Of a stretch of DNA of 38,432 nucleotides, positions 9,375 through 19,740 are shown piece after piece (position 1 is the first letter of the stretch; each line of letters opens with the position of its first letter). The stretch covers positions 1-38,432 of the forward strand of contig PAAV01000036.1 in assembly GCA_002699485.1 (NCBI GenBank), written 5' to 3'. Under the pieces are notes generated by a model. It worked only from the letters and a program-made list of their open reading frames with translations. It ran no database searches and was not told the DNA's origin. The DNA comes from Chloroflexota bacterium. Lineage in GTDB: Bacteria; Chloroflexota; Dehalococcoidia; Lucifugimonadales; UBA2962. The position numbers and the translations under genes are program-made.

Positions 9375-9802
9375 AAATACCAATGGCTTTTGAAGTTGGA
9401 AAAACTGCTTCTATAACAAAAAAAATTACGCTCGAGGATATTGAATCCTTCGCAAAAATAAGTGGCGATGACCAGCCTGTCCATTTATCGGCAGACTATG
9501 CTTCCAACACACGTTTTGGAGGCCAAATAGCCCACGGAACTATTTTAGTCGGTCTTATTTCTGCAATTTTAGGTAATGTCATGGCCGGAGACGATTACAC
9601 GGTTATATTTCTTGGGCAATCGTGTAAATGGATTTCACCAGTTAAGCTAAATGACAGCGTCACTGCTGAATGCCTAGTAACAAAGGTTAGAAATGATAAG
9701 CCAATTGTCAGCTTATCTTGCATTTGCACCAACCAAGATCAAGTCAAGGTGATGGAAGGCACTGCAACCGTCTATATTGATGCCTATCCATACAAAAGCT
9801 AA
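9371..9802 (+). CDS. MaoC-like (R)-enoyl-CoA hydratase
   Basis: A 143-residue single hotdog domain. The hydratase-2 motif SGDDQPVH contains the expected Asp33 and His38 with the five-residue spacing of PhaJ-type enzymes, followed by a conserved glycine-rich AHGTILVGL helix. The enzyme would add water to trans-2-enoyl-CoA to give the (R)-3-hydroxyacyl-CoA. It starts within the thiolase stop codon (ATGA), so a shared acyl-CoA pathway is likely. Its 3' end is 18 bp from the stop of the convergent aminotransferase gene. Confidence 0.9.
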   Translation: MKIPMAFEVGKTASITKKITLEDIESFAKISGDDQPVHLSADYASNTRFGGQIAHGTILVGLISAILGNVMAGDDYTVIFLGQSCKWISPVKLNDSVTAECLVTKVRNDKPIVSLSCICTNQDQVKVMEGTATVYIDAYPYKS

Positions 9803-9820
9803 ATTATTGGGGATTGTTAA

Positions 9821-10735
9821 TTAGGGCCAAGCTCTAGATCCAAACTTTTGTGCTTGGTCTACTATATCTACACCTACGTTTTCTGACCAGGCTGCAATCA
9901 GCTGGCTCACAACAGGCCCTATCTCGCCGTTCCCTACTTCTCTATGATCCACCTTTGTCATGGGAAGGACGCCTGGTCCAGTAAAGGAAAAAAACGCCTC
10001 ATCTGCAGTGTATAAATCATACGGCTGTAGATCTTCTTCAACTATTGGGATGTTCAGTTGATTAGCTAAATCAAACACAACGGACCTTGAAATTCCTTGC
10101 AAGATGGACTTATCCGTTGCCGTTTTAATAGTGCCGTTACTAACCAAGAACACATTGTTGATGGTGCCTTCGGTAATATTGCCTTCATGGTCGGTCATTA
10201 TAGGCCAACCTCCGGGAACCACATCATTTGCCTCTAGCTCAGCCATTGCAAAATTCATTCGTGTGTAATGCTTAACTTTTGGCTCGACAGTGCCGGGAGC
10301 ATGGCTTTTGGTTTTTGTTATTACCCCATGTGCTCCTGTCGAGAACTCAGGGGCATACCTTGCAAAATCAACCGGGGCAATTCTGCAACCTATAGCCGGC
10401 GGCCCTGCGGACCAGGCCCAAGGGCCTTTGCCGCGCGTTGCAAAAAACCAAATAATCAAATCGCCGACCTCTGGAATATGTTTTTGGTTACGCTCAACTG
10501 CCTCTATTATTATTTTCCCAAACTCATCCATGGTCATTCCTATGTCTAGTCTGGCGTATTTCAACGATCTTTGCATTCTGTCAAAATGCCTCTCGATCTT
10601 AAAAGGTTTCCCGTTATAGGTTCGAGCCACATCAAAGACCGCATCTCCCATAAGTAAGCCTCTGTCAAACACGTCTAACTTACATTCTTCTGTTGGAATC
10701 CAATCTCCGTTAAAAAATGATATGCAATCAGCCAT
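9821..10735 (-). CDS. Class IV PLP aminotransferase (branched-chain aminotransferase-like)
   Basis: A 304-residue fold-type IV PLP enzyme. Features include FNGDWIP at the N-terminus, DRGLLMGDAVFD, the catalytic-lysine segment VKHYTRMNFAMAELEA, and EGNITEGTINNVFLV with ILQGISRSVV for cofactor phosphate binding. These fit IlvE/D-amino-acid aminotransferase/ADC-lyase relatives; the exact substrate is not readable. A TTG five codons upstream (10750) is in frame, but ATG 10735 has a GGGGA ribosome site 9-10 nt before it. The gene stands alone on the minus strand, divergent from the HAD phosphatase genes. Confidence 0.85.
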   Translation of the reverse strand: MADCISFFNGDWIPTEECKLDVFDRGLLMGDAVFDVARTYNGKPFKIERHFDRMQRSLKYARLDIGMTMDEFGKIIIEAVERNQKHIPEVGDLIIWFFATRGKGPWAWSAGPPAIGCRIAPVDFARYAPEFSTGAHGVITKTKSHAPGTVEPKVKHYTRMNFAMAELEANDVVPGGWPIMTDHEGNITEGTINNVFLVSNGTIKTATDKSILQGISRSVVFDLANQLNIPIVEEDLQPYDLYTADEAFFSFTGPGVLPMTKVDHREVGNGEIGPVVSQLIAAWSENVGVDIVDQAQKFGSRAWP

Positions 10736-10815
10736 GGCATTATTCCCCAAAATTTATATTAAACACGATTATACGCCCTTGCGATCGTAGGCTGTCCAGC
10801 TGTACCGTTGTATTT

Positions 10816-11595
10816 ATGAATAATCCAATCAAAGCAGTTCTTTTTGATTGTGATGGAACGCTAGCCCCAGTACATATGCAGGTGACTCCTGCAGTTAGGG
10901 ATTCAGTTACCAAGCTGTCCCGGTTAGTTCCTGTTGCCGTCATATCTTCGAGAGATTTTCATGATATCTCTTGGCTTGCCAAAGATCTTGGCCTAACAGC
11001 CCCTCAGATCTCTGAAGGAGGCGCGCGCTTGTTTGATGCACAGACCGCTAGGTGCCTAGATTTACAGTGTTTAGAAATATCTGATGCAGAAGACATATTC
11101 AAGCTGCTAGACAAACAATCGTTAGAATTTATAGCGGTTGACGAGGATAAACGTATTAGCGCGGTAGATCAAATAATAAGCTGGAGAATTTCCAGAATCA
11201 CCGCCACATCTCTTACTGAGAAACAGGCTTCAGAAATAATGCGTGATATGAATGGCCACACTTTACTACATACTGCTAAGGTCCAAAGAACGGATAACAA
11301 GGAATGGATGATCGATTTTACCCACGCCCAAGGAAACAAATTAGCGGCAGCAGGAAAATTTGCTGGCTTATTGAATCTCTCTGTCAATGATTTAGTTGCA
11401 GCAGGTGATGGATACAATGATATTTCGATGCTTACGGGCTGCGGATATGCAGTAGCAATGGGCCAGTCACCGAAAGAATTACATGATGTCGCTGATTATG
11501 TTGCCCCTTCTGTAGAAGAAGATGGCCTAGCTATAGCGATCGAAGAGTTCATTTTGCCAAAGATCTCAAATACGACGATGTTAAAAACTAATTAG
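10816..11595 (+). CDS. HAD-superfamily hydrolase, Cof/sugar-phosphatase type (copy 1)
   Basis: A 259-residue HAD phosphatase. Motif I is LFDCDGTL (nucleophile Asp11 and acid Asp13), motif II SSRDFHD, and motif IV GDGYNDISML near the C-terminus; the middle holds a C2-type cap. The frame is open further upstream, but ATG 10816 starts just before motif I as in relatives. No clear ribosome site is seen, and a -10-like sequence lies close before the ATG. It is related to the next gene, with matching ends (YxAPSxExDGLA). The substrate is probably a sugar or nucleotide phosphate, by family only. Confidence 0.87.
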   Translation: MNNPIKAVLFDCDGTLAPVHMQVTPAVRDSVTKLSRLVPVAVISSRDFHDISWLAKDLGLTAPQISEGGARLFDAQTARCLDLQCLEISDAEDIFKLLDKQSLEFIAVDEDKRISAVDQIISWRISRITATSLTEKQASEIMRDMNGHTLLHTAKVQRTDNKEWMIDFTHAQGNKLAAAGKFAGLLNLSVNDLVAAGDGYNDISMLTGCGYAVAMGQSPKELHDVADYVAPSVEEDGLAIAIEEFILPKISNTTMLKTN

Positions 11596-11616
11596 ATTTA
11601 GGAGACTGTATATTTC

Positions 11617-12414
11617 ATGAAATTCGAAGCCTTGTTGTTAGATCTGGACGGAACGATTCTTCGCCCTGATCAAGTAATATCAGATGATGTAATAAAGGCG
11701 ATATCAAGCATAAGGAAGCGTATCCCTGTATGCATATTAACCGGGCGAGAATTAGCTGAGGTTTTAGATTATGCCTCCGTTTTGGAGCTGACTGGCCCGC
11801 AGGCTTGTGACGCAGGCTCGACTATAGTGTCGGCTGCGAATCACAAGGTTTTATGGGCGGTTAATTTATCAACGCATGAAGTGGATTTAATTTTAGATGA
11901 GTTAAAAACTTCCAAATTGGAATTTTTTGCGACTCGCCCCGATGGAGTTAACACAAATATCGACTCTAACTCTTATAAGAAAAAGTCGAATTGGATAAAT
12001 TCTGACTGGGATGACGCAAAAAATTATGAATTTACCAGGATCTCCGCCATGAATTTGTCGGCCGAAGAAGCCAAAGAGCTAGAAGGTCGCCTGTCTCAAA
12101 ATAGCAAAATGAATGTTACTAAAGCCTTTTTGCCCTACAACAACTTGTGGGCTGTCGACTTTACCCATAACAATGTCAATAAAGGGACCGCTGCAAAAAA
12201 AATTGCGGAATTTCTAGGGCAAGATCTGGCGTCATTTATAGCTGTCGGAGACAGTTACAATGACATGCCTATGTTAGATTGCGTGGGATTTTCGGTTGCA
12301 ATGGGCAATGCTCCAGACTCAATGAGAGCTAATGTTGATTATATTGCGCCTTCAATTGAGGATGATGGGCTTGCTGCAGTTATTAATGATGTTATTATTC
12401 CGGAATTAGGCTAA
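11617..12414 (+). CDS. HAD-superfamily hydrolase, Cof/sugar-phosphatase type (copy 2)
   Basis: A 265-residue paralogue of the preceding gene: motif I LLLDLDGTIL (Asp9, Asp11), motif II TGRELAE, and motif IV GDSYNDMPML with the same C-terminal pattern. An AGGAG ribosome-binding sequence precedes ATG 11617. The 21-bp gap suggests co-transcription with copy 1. The caps differ more than the cores, so the two may have different phosphate-ester substrates. Confidence 0.88.
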   Translation: MKFEALLLDLDGTILRPDQVISDDVIKAISSIRKRIPVCILTGRELAEVLDYASVLELTGPQACDAGSTIVSAANHKVLWAVNLSTHEVDLILDELKTSKLEFFATRPDGVNTNIDSNSYKKKSNWINSDWDDAKNYEFTRISAMNLSAEEAKELEGRLSQNSKMNVTKAFLPYNNLWAVDFTHNNVNKGTAAKKIAEFLGQDLASFIAVGDSYNDMPMLDCVGFSVAMGNAPDSMRANVDYIAPSIEDDGLAAVINDVIIPELG

Positions 12415-12427
12415 CTGGGATTTATGA

Positions 12428-13663
12428 ATGGAGTCGAAATTATCAAGGATCCAGCATGGTCCGTTTAGATCATTTCTATATCGAGACTATCGATTAGTAT
12501 GGATTGGAGCCACGTCGTCATCGATAGCCAACTGGATGCTAAAAACTGCTATCGCTTGGCTGGTTTTAGAATTGACTCATTCTGCCATTTTAATAACTTT
12601 TGTTTTCGCTGTTTTTGCAATCCCTAGTGTTTTTTTTGGTCCATTTGCAGGGGTGTGGTCAGATAAATACAGCCGTAAGAAATTATTGGTGTTTGTCTGG
12701 ATAGTCTCTTGCGTTTGTTCTGTTATTTTAGGCTTGCTAGTTATGTCCGATTTTCAAGATGTATGGCTATTTTTTGTGCTCACCGCATTAATTGGATCGA
12801 GCATGCCTATTGTTTTTGTTTGCAGCCAGACTTACATATATGACATCGTTGGCCCATCCAATGCATTAAACGGGATCTCGCTTTGGTCTCTTGGGTTAAG
12901 GCTGGTTGGTGCAGCAGGTGCAATAATTGGCGGATTTATAATTGAAACTGCTGGAATATATTTAGCCGTATTCATTGCCGCCATAGCTTACGGCGTCGCA
13001 TGTGTTGCAATTATTGCGGTAAAGCACGTTGATAGCCACAGCACTTCAGACGACTCATCGGTATTTGAAAACTTAAAGTCAGGCCTTAATGTCATTAGGG
13101 GCTCAGGTTTCTTAATCGGAGTAGTTGTGCTCGCTATACTTGCGGAGGCTTTTGGTTATGGAATCAGCGCAATATTTCCGATATTGGCAGACGCAGACGT
13201 TTTTGCAGTGGGCGCTTTCGGTTTAGGCATAATGAACGGGGCCTTCGGGGTCGGTGGGGTTTTAGGGTCAATCATTTTGGCGGCACTAAGAAATCTGGAG
13301 CGCTTAGGCGCGCTTCTAGTTATGGTTTTAATGATTTGTGGCTTGTTGTTGTTAGGTTTATCTTTATCCAGTTATTTTTATATGGCGGTGCTAATAATTG
13401 GTGGATTGGGTTTAGTAATGGCTGGTTACGACACATTGGCAATTCTGATAATGCAACGTAGCGCTCCTGAGGGTATGCGTGGAAGGCTAACGGGTGTACT
13501 GGTTTTGACTTTTGGAATTGGCCCAGCCGGCCACATGGTCCTCGGCTTTATGACTCAGGAATTGGGGCCCTCTTGGGCAGCGGGAATAAGCTCTATAATC
13601 GTGATATCAGTGACATTATTAGTATTCATAACAATTAAAAAGCTGCGCTCATTTCAATCTTGA
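12428..13663 (+). CDS. MFS transporter (EntS/MFS_3-like)
   Basis: A 411-residue integral membrane protein with about 12 hydrophobic segments. FRDYRLVWIG-like spacing at the N-terminus (FLYRDYRLVW) and the loop 2-3 motif GVWSDKYSRKKLL are typical of the MFS exporter group that includes EntS. An ATG at 12424 is out of frame and stops quickly, so 12428 is the start. It follows the HAD genes by 13 bp and precedes the Kelch lipoprotein by 17 bp, so these genes may form one transcript that ends at the terminator at 15386-15425. Substrate unknown; efflux of a small molecule is the usual role. Confidence 0.87.
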   Translation: MESKLSRIQHGPFRSFLYRDYRLVWIGATSSSIANWMLKTAIAWLVLELTHSAILITFVFAVFAIPSVFFGPFAGVWSDKYSRKKLLVFVWIVSCVCSVILGLLVMSDFQDVWLFFVLTALIGSSMPIVFVCSQTYIYDIVGPSNALNGISLWSLGLRLVGAAGAIIGGFIIETAGIYLAVFIAAIAYGVACVAIIAVKHVDSHSTSDDSSVFENLKSGLNVIRGSGFLIGVVVLAILAEAFGYGISAIFPILADADVFAVGAFGLGIMNGAFGVGGVLGSIILAALRNLERLGALLVMVLMICGLLLLGLSLSSYFYMAVLIIGGLGLVMAGYDTLAILIMQRSAPEGMRGRLTGVLVLTFGIGPAGHMVLGFMTQELGPSWAAGISSIIVISVTLLVFITIKKLRSFQS

Positions 13664-13680
13664 TGTAATATTTTGAGGTT

Positions 13681-15381
13681 ATGTTGAAATTTATTACTCT
13701 ATCTATACTTATTTGTACTTTAATGATTGGATTTGCTTGTGGAGGATCCGATACAGCTGAAGAAAGCTCAAGCCAAGCTGATGCTGGAGGCTCTGAAACT
13801 GTATCAGTTTCTCAATATGGCGAAGGGGTTTTCACTATTGCAAAAGGTGAAATGAGCGATCGTCGTAAAGACCACGTCGTTTTGTTAATGCCGGACGGCA
13901 AGGTAATGGTTGTAGGCGGCCGATCGAGTAGCGCCACTCAACAAAGAGTGCCCCGATTAAAATCTGCGGAGCTGTATGATCCAGCAACAGAAGAGTGGAC
14001 ATACTTGGCTGAAATGATTAACACATTATCTGCTGCGGGCAGAGAAAGTCCTGCAGGCAGCGTTTTGCAAGATGGTCGTGTTTTCATCACCGGAGGCCAA
14101 AACAGTAGTAATGATCCTCTTAAAACGTCTGAACTTTATGACTTAAAAACTGACACGTGGACAAAAGGCCCGAAGCCTCTATCCTGGATACAAAGACATA
14201 CCCACACATTATTAGACGACGGGAGAGTAATAATTATCGGTGGCACAGACGATCTTTCTCAACTAAAAAAGACAGCCTTTTTTGACCCTGCAACTGACAC
14301 GATCACAAAGCTTGCTGAGATGACTACAGGCAGGTCTAATCATACTGCAACATTGTTGCTTGATGGTCGTATTTTGGTTACCGGCGGGGGCAAGCGAGAG
14401 TTGTCAGATGCTACAGACACAGCTGAGGTGTACGACCCAGAAGCTGATACATGGTCCTCTGCCGGACGGATGAACGAAGCTAGGTTGTCTCACACCGCGC
14501 ATCTTCTTCCAGACGGTAAAGTGCTTGTGACTGGAAGTAAGGGGAAGCTTGCAACATCGGAAATATACGACCCTGAAACAAATTCCTGGTATACCACCTG
14601 CCCCATGATGATCGGACGCTCCGATCATTCTGGTTCTCTTTTGGCCGATGGCCGCGTTTTGGTGAGCGGGGGTGAAGGAAACCTAGATTCAACTGAAATA
14701 TATGATCCATCGACAGGAGAATGGTCCCCGGGTCCCAAGCTAAATGTTTCGAGAAACCGGCATATGCAGATAACGATGCAGGACGGCTCTGTGCTTATAA
14801 CTGGAGGTCAGGGGCCTGAAAAAATGTCTGTCGTGGTCGAATACTTTAAACCAGATCCAGTAGAGACACATACTGGCGCAAGTGTATTAGGATGCGGTGG
14901 AAGCGTTGTTATAAAAGAAGACGCTGAAGAAGATGCATACAACGCGAATTCTCCCGATACAGATGCAGCTCATTCTGATAGGTTCTCAGAGATAGAGGAT
15001 GCTGGCTTGTCGGATGCAGATTTTGTGTTTGCAGATCCGATTATTGCCGGTCCTGATGACGACGTGATTGTTGTACCTCTTAGAACGCCCGGCACGATTC
15101 GTATAGGACAAGGAATAGGGAGCCCTTCAGTAGATGCAACTGGCACCATTGTTAGGCTTAAAGAAATTATTACCAACTCCGAAGAAGAGGGCATCAGCAT
15201 TCTGGTAAACCTGCGTAATGGTGGCTGGGATATGGGTGATATGACTCTTGTTATTGGCCCTGGTGAAAGCGGTCCAGGCGTAAAAAGCTTCGCTCGTGTT
15301 TGGCTAGGGGTAATAGGGGTAGGCACTGACGAGTCCGGTGCGCCCACTGCCACCGTTGTAGTATTTGAACCCGGTAAATAA
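13681..15381 (+). CDS. Kelch-repeat lipoprotein
   Basis: A 566-residue lipoprotein: hydrophobic signal and lipobox GFAC with Cys20, then a Ser/Glu linker. At least six Kelch units occupy roughly residues 60-400, recognisable by paired glycines (ITGGQ, VTGGG) and SxExYDPxTxxW strands, forming a beta-propeller like that of galactose-oxidase or NanM-type proteins. After an acidic linker (about 415-455), a further 110-residue beta-rich C-terminal region is unassigned. The protein is probably anchored on the outer side of the membrane and binds a ligand; I see no catalytic residues that I can name. A GAGG sequence lies just before ATG 13681. Confidence 0.87.
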   Translation: MLKFITLSILICTLMIGFACGGSDTAEESSSQADAGGSETVSVSQYGEGVFTIAKGEMSDRRKDHVVLLMPDGKVMVVGGRSSSATQQRVPRLKSAELYDPATEEWTYLAEMINTLSAAGRESPAGSVLQDGRVFITGGQNSSNDPLKTSELYDLKTDTWTKGPKPLSWIQRHTHTLLDDGRVIIIGGTDDLSQLKKTAFFDPATDTITKLAEMTTGRSNHTATLLLDGRILVTGGGKRELSDATDTAEVYDPEADTWSSAGRMNEARLSHTAHLLPDGKVLVTGSKGKLATSEIYDPETNSWYTTCPMMIGRSDHSGSLLADGRVLVSGGEGNLDSTEIYDPSTGEWSPGPKLNVSRNRHMQITMQDGSVLITGGQGPEKMSVVVEYFKPDPVETHTGASVLGCGGSVVIKEDAEEDAYNANSPDTDAAHSDRFSEIEDAGLSDADFVFADPIIAGPDDDVIVVPLRTPGTIRIGQGIGSPSVDATGTIVRLKEIITNSEEEGISILVNLRNGGWDMGDMTLVIGPGESGPGVKSFARVWLGVIGVGTDESGAPTATVVVFEPGK

Positions 15382-15385
15382 TATG

Positions 15386-15425
15386 AAACATTTCTGGCCG
15401 CAGAAATTTGCGGCCAGAAATGTTT
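15386..15425. terminator. Bidirectional rho-independent terminator
   Basis: A perfect 16-bp inverted repeat (arms 15386-15401 and 15410-15425) with an 8-nt loop and a GC-rich inner stem (GGCCGC/GCGGCC). The outer ends are AAAC and GTTT, giving a short U run in either direction. It lies between the stops of two convergent genes (15381 and 15429), as expected for a shared terminator. Confidence 0.92.
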
Positions 15426-15428
15426 AAA

Positions 15429-16247
15429 CTAAACTGTTTCGCCTCTCCAGGCACTTTGTTTTGTTAGCGCCATAAATTCTGCGTGGGCATGTGGGGACGC
15501 TGCTATGATTCCATCGCTCGCGAGTCGTGCCCGATTGCCTGCTCGATCTGTAACAAGCCCACCAGCCTCTTCGACAATAAGTAATCCAGATGCCTGATCC
15601 CACGGCTCAAGCTTATGGTGAAAAAAAACATGTAGACGCCCAGCAGCAAGGTAAGATAGGCCTAGCGCTGCTGATCCGAATATACGGGCTGTTTGCATAC
15701 CCGGCCAAATGCTTTTAATAATGTCTAGTGAATATGCTCCTCCCTGATCATCATAAGACAAGTCTAAGCCTAAAATGCCATCAGCCAGACTTTCTTCATC
15801 AGAAACAGATATGCTCTGTCCATTCAAAAAAGCGCCCAGGCCCTTTAAGGAATGAAACGTTTCATTCCTAATAGGATCGTGTGTTATTCCTAGCTGCACT
15901 TCTCCGTTATGCGCTAATGCTATTACCGTCGCAAAATGTGGAATATTCGAGGCAAAGTTTCTGGTTCCGTCGAGCGGATCGATTATCCAAAGCCAGCCTT
16001 CATTGGATAAGTGGCCCCCACTTTCTTCGGCCAAAATAGGAATCTCAGGGTATTCTTTTTTGAGTATTTCCTTTACCACGACTTCTACTTCTAAATCAGT
16101 CTCTGTAACGACATTTCCACGGCCTTTCATCTTGATGTTTTTGGATTCTGAGAATCGGCGCAGTAAAATAGTGCCCGCATATCCTGCCGCTTCCATTGCA
16201 ATATCAATGGTATTACGCCCGCTAGAAGATCTTGGAAAGTCAGTCAT
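15429..16247 (-). CDS. Inositol monophosphatase family protein
   Basis: A 272-residue member of the Li-sensitive, Mg-dependent phosphatase family. Metal-ligand motifs are all present: AEESGG (Glu74/75), WIIDPLDGTRNF (Asp90-Asp93) and EPWDQASG near the C-terminus. Family members dephosphorylate inositol-1-phosphate, histidinol phosphate, fructose-1,6-bisphosphate or PAP, and the motif set alone does not decide which. The start ATG 16247 has TTAGGAA about 6-7 nt upstream. A palindrome at 16277-16294 lies just before the gene and may be its operator. Confidence 0.9.
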   Translation of the reverse strand: MTDFPRSSSGRNTIDIAMEAAGYAGTILLRRFSESKNIKMKGRGNVVTETDLEVEVVVKEILKKEYPEIPILAEESGGHLSNEGWLWIIDPLDGTRNFASNIPHFATVIALAHNGEVQLGITHDPIRNETFHSLKGLGAFLNGQSISVSDEESLADGILGLDLSYDDQGGAYSLDIIKSIWPGMQTARIFGSAALGLSYLAAGRLHVFFHHKLEPWDQASGLLIVEEAGGLVTDRAGNRARLASDGIIAASPHAHAEFMALTKQSAWRGETV

Positions 16248-16276
16248 GTTTTATTCCTAAGTTTATTTAATTATTT

Positions 16277-16300
16277 CCAGAAACTACGTTCTGGTAGAAT
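16277..16300 (+). promoter_or_regulatory. Palindrome CCAGAA-N6-TTCTGG overlapping an extended -10
   Basis: A perfect inverted repeat (16277-16282 and 16289-16294) overlaps a rightward extended -10 (TGGTAGAAT, 16292-16300). It also lies about 30 bp before the start of the leftward phosphatase gene. It could be an operator for either direction. The binding protein is unknown, and it does not fit the LexA consensuses that I know. Confidence 0.4.
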
Positions 16301-16602
16301 CGATATTAACGGTTCTTAACTCATCAAAAATCGATTATATTACACCCAATAGTTTAGGATGTTTGTTCCGAATAGATATAGGCCCTGATATTGCTTTTGT
16401 CAAATTATCTAGCCGACAGTAACTCGCCAGGCAGTCTGTACTGCGATTGCTTGTCAGGCGTCCCTGTAAATCGCGGTTACAGTCCTTTTACAGGCCTATT
16501 AACGCGCTCACAAGTTGCCTCTGTTTGTTGGACGTTATTTTTACATTTTACTATGTGAAAAAAAACACTTTGTTTTTTATTAGCTTTTTGCGAGTTTTAG
16601 TA
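16301..16602 (+). other. Non-coding leader region before dnaA with folding potential
   Basis: No convincing gene is present here. The part from 16425 to 16494 has several nested or competing inverted repeats: CGCC 16425-16428 with GGCG 16457-16460; GCGATT 16443-16448 with AATCGC 16469-16474; CCTGTAAA 16463-16470 with TTTACAGG 16487-16494; and the alternative CTGTAA 16464-16469 with TTACAG 16477-16482. It may be a structured leader or small RNA from the promoter at 16292-16300, and it matches no RNA family that I recognise. A 66-codon frame (16447-16647) covers the same area but looks random. Confidence 0.35.
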
Positions 16603-16630
16603 TTGATACCGGTAATTGAGATGCTAGAAT
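16603..16630 (+). promoter_or_regulatory. Probable dnaA promoter
   Basis: A -35 TTGATA (16603-16608), a 16-bp spacer and an extended -10 TGCTAGAAT (16622-16630) give a near-consensus sigma-70 promoter. It lies about 130 bp before dnaA on the same strand, leaving a 120-nt untranslated leader. Confidence 0.65.
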
Positions 16631-16761
16631 GCGCGACAGCTCTCTAATTCGAGATGGGTCCCGGATGAGTTGCGTGCCTATGACTAGGCCTTTAGCAATA
16701 TTAAACCGTGCATGCTATTTTGATTTGAGATTTAACAAACGAGGAAAGATAAACAAGAATT

Positions 16762-18138
16762 TTGCAATCGATCAAATTAGAATCAAAAGAGCTACAGCCA
16801 TATAAACATGAAGACCCCAAGTCTCTGTGGGCTGCGGTGCTAGGAAGCCTTCAGCTTCATGTTTCCAAAGATTGCTTTGATACATGGCTATCAAAGACCT
16901 CGTTCGTTTCTTTAGAGGCTGGGGTTCTAACAATTGGTGCTCCAAATACTTTTGTAGCTGAGATGCTTGAACAGAGATTATCCGGAATTGTATTAAACTA
17001 TGTACAAAAACTAGCGGGTTCTGAGCTTATATTGAATGTTGAAGTAGTTGGAGCCGCATCAGTTACTGTTTCTGAGACCATTGTACAAAAAGATAAACCC
17101 TTTACTTCGAAAGCTTTTGCTCATGGTTTATTTCATAAATTTACTTTTTCAGACTTTGTAGTTGGGCCTTCTAATGAATTGGCCCATGCAGCAGCTATGG
17201 CAGTGGCAACAAGTCCGGCAAATAAATATAACCCACTGCTTATTTATTCGTCGGTTGGTTTAGGAAAGACACACTTGCTTCATGCTATCGGGCACAACAT
17301 CGCGACACTTGGGTTAAGCCCCGTCTATGTGACTACAGAGGAATTTACCAACCAGTATATTTCTGCAATCAGATCCGGCACCACCGAAGAGTTTAGGTTC
17401 CAATATCGACATGCGGATGTTCTTTTAATAGATGACATACAATTTTTATCTGGAAAAGAGCAAACACAAGAAGGGTTTTTTCATACTTTTAATGCGTTGC
17501 ACTTGGCAGGCAAGCAGATTGTAGTTGCTAGCGATCGTCCCATTCAAGAGCTAAACATTTTAGAGAAGAGAATCAGCTCTAGGCTGGCTGGAGGTTTAGT
17601 AGTGGACTTGCAACCACCCTCTATAGAAACCAGATTGGCAATACTAAAGTCTAAATTGAGTCGGTTAAATAAAGATGACTTGGTTTCCGGCGAAATCTTA
17701 GATTTAATTGCAAACAGGGCATCAACGAATATTCGTGAATTGGAAGGCTGTCTTAACCGAATAATCGCCTATGCGGACTTGGTAAACCAAGAAATAAGTC
17801 TCGAAATTGTATCTCAGTTAATTCCCAATACAACAGAACTGCAAGAATCTGTGACTGTGACAGCTAAAATGGTGCTTGATTTAATCTCAAAGCATTTTGA
17901 CGTTGACAATCGTGATATCTGTGGAAGAAACAGAAGCTCTCGCCTAACAAAAGCCAGGCATATTGCTATGTACCTGCTGAGAAAAGAGGCAAAAATGGGG
18001 TTCAAAGAGATCGGAATGTCATTAGGTGGCAGAGATCACTCGACAGTTATTAATGCGTGCCAAAAGGTCGCTACCATGATTTCTAATGACAGCTCTTTCC
18101 ATAATAAAGTTCAGGTCCTTCGAAAATCTCTTAGATAA
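16762..18138 (+). CDS. dnaA: Chromosomal replication initiator DnaA
   Basis: A 458-residue DnaA with all four domains: domain I (LWAAVLGSLQLHVSKDCFDTW...), a short linker, the AAA+ domain with Walker A VGLGKTHLLHAIGH near residue 165 and Walker B LLIDDIQFL, and domain IV with the DNA-binding signature GGRDHSTV. It binds DnaA boxes and opens the origin. The start is a TTG at 16762: an in-frame stop lies at 16750-16752, no ATG is available nearby, and GAGGAAAG sits 13 nt upstream. dnaN, often next to dnaA, is absent; obg follows after an AT-rich gap that looks like the origin. Confidence 0.97.
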   Translation: MQSIKLESKELQPYKHEDPKSLWAAVLGSLQLHVSKDCFDTWLSKTSFVSLEAGVLTIGAPNTFVAEMLEQRLSGIVLNYVQKLAGSELILNVEVVGAASVTVSETIVQKDKPFTSKAFAHGLFHKFTFSDFVVGPSNELAHAAAMAVATSPANKYNPLLIYSSVGLGKTHLLHAIGHNIATLGLSPVYVTTEEFTNQYISAIRSGTTEEFRFQYRHADVLLIDDIQFLSGKEQTQEGFFHTFNALHLAGKQIVVASDRPIQELNILEKRISSRLAGGLVVDLQPPSIETRLAILKSKLSRLNKDDLVSGEILDLIANRASTNIRELEGCLNRIIAYADLVNQEISLEIVSQLIPNTTELQESVTVTAKMVLDLISKHFDVDNRDICGRNRSSRLTKARHIAMYLLRKEAKMGFKEIGMSLGGRDHSTVINACQKVATMISNDSSFHNKVQVLRKSLR

Positions 18139-19715
<1,577 letters not shown>

Positions 19716-19740
19716 TCGATTTTAAATCAGCAGGATCCAA

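Noticed and set aside
14970-15353. 127-codon minus-strand frame within the Kelch lipoprotein gene
   Set aside because: Shadow of the Kelch gene's C-terminal coding region; no start signal or family features.
16447-16647. 66-codon plus-strand frame upstream of dnaA
   Set aside because: No ribosome site, unusual composition, and it covers the folded region and the dnaA promoter.
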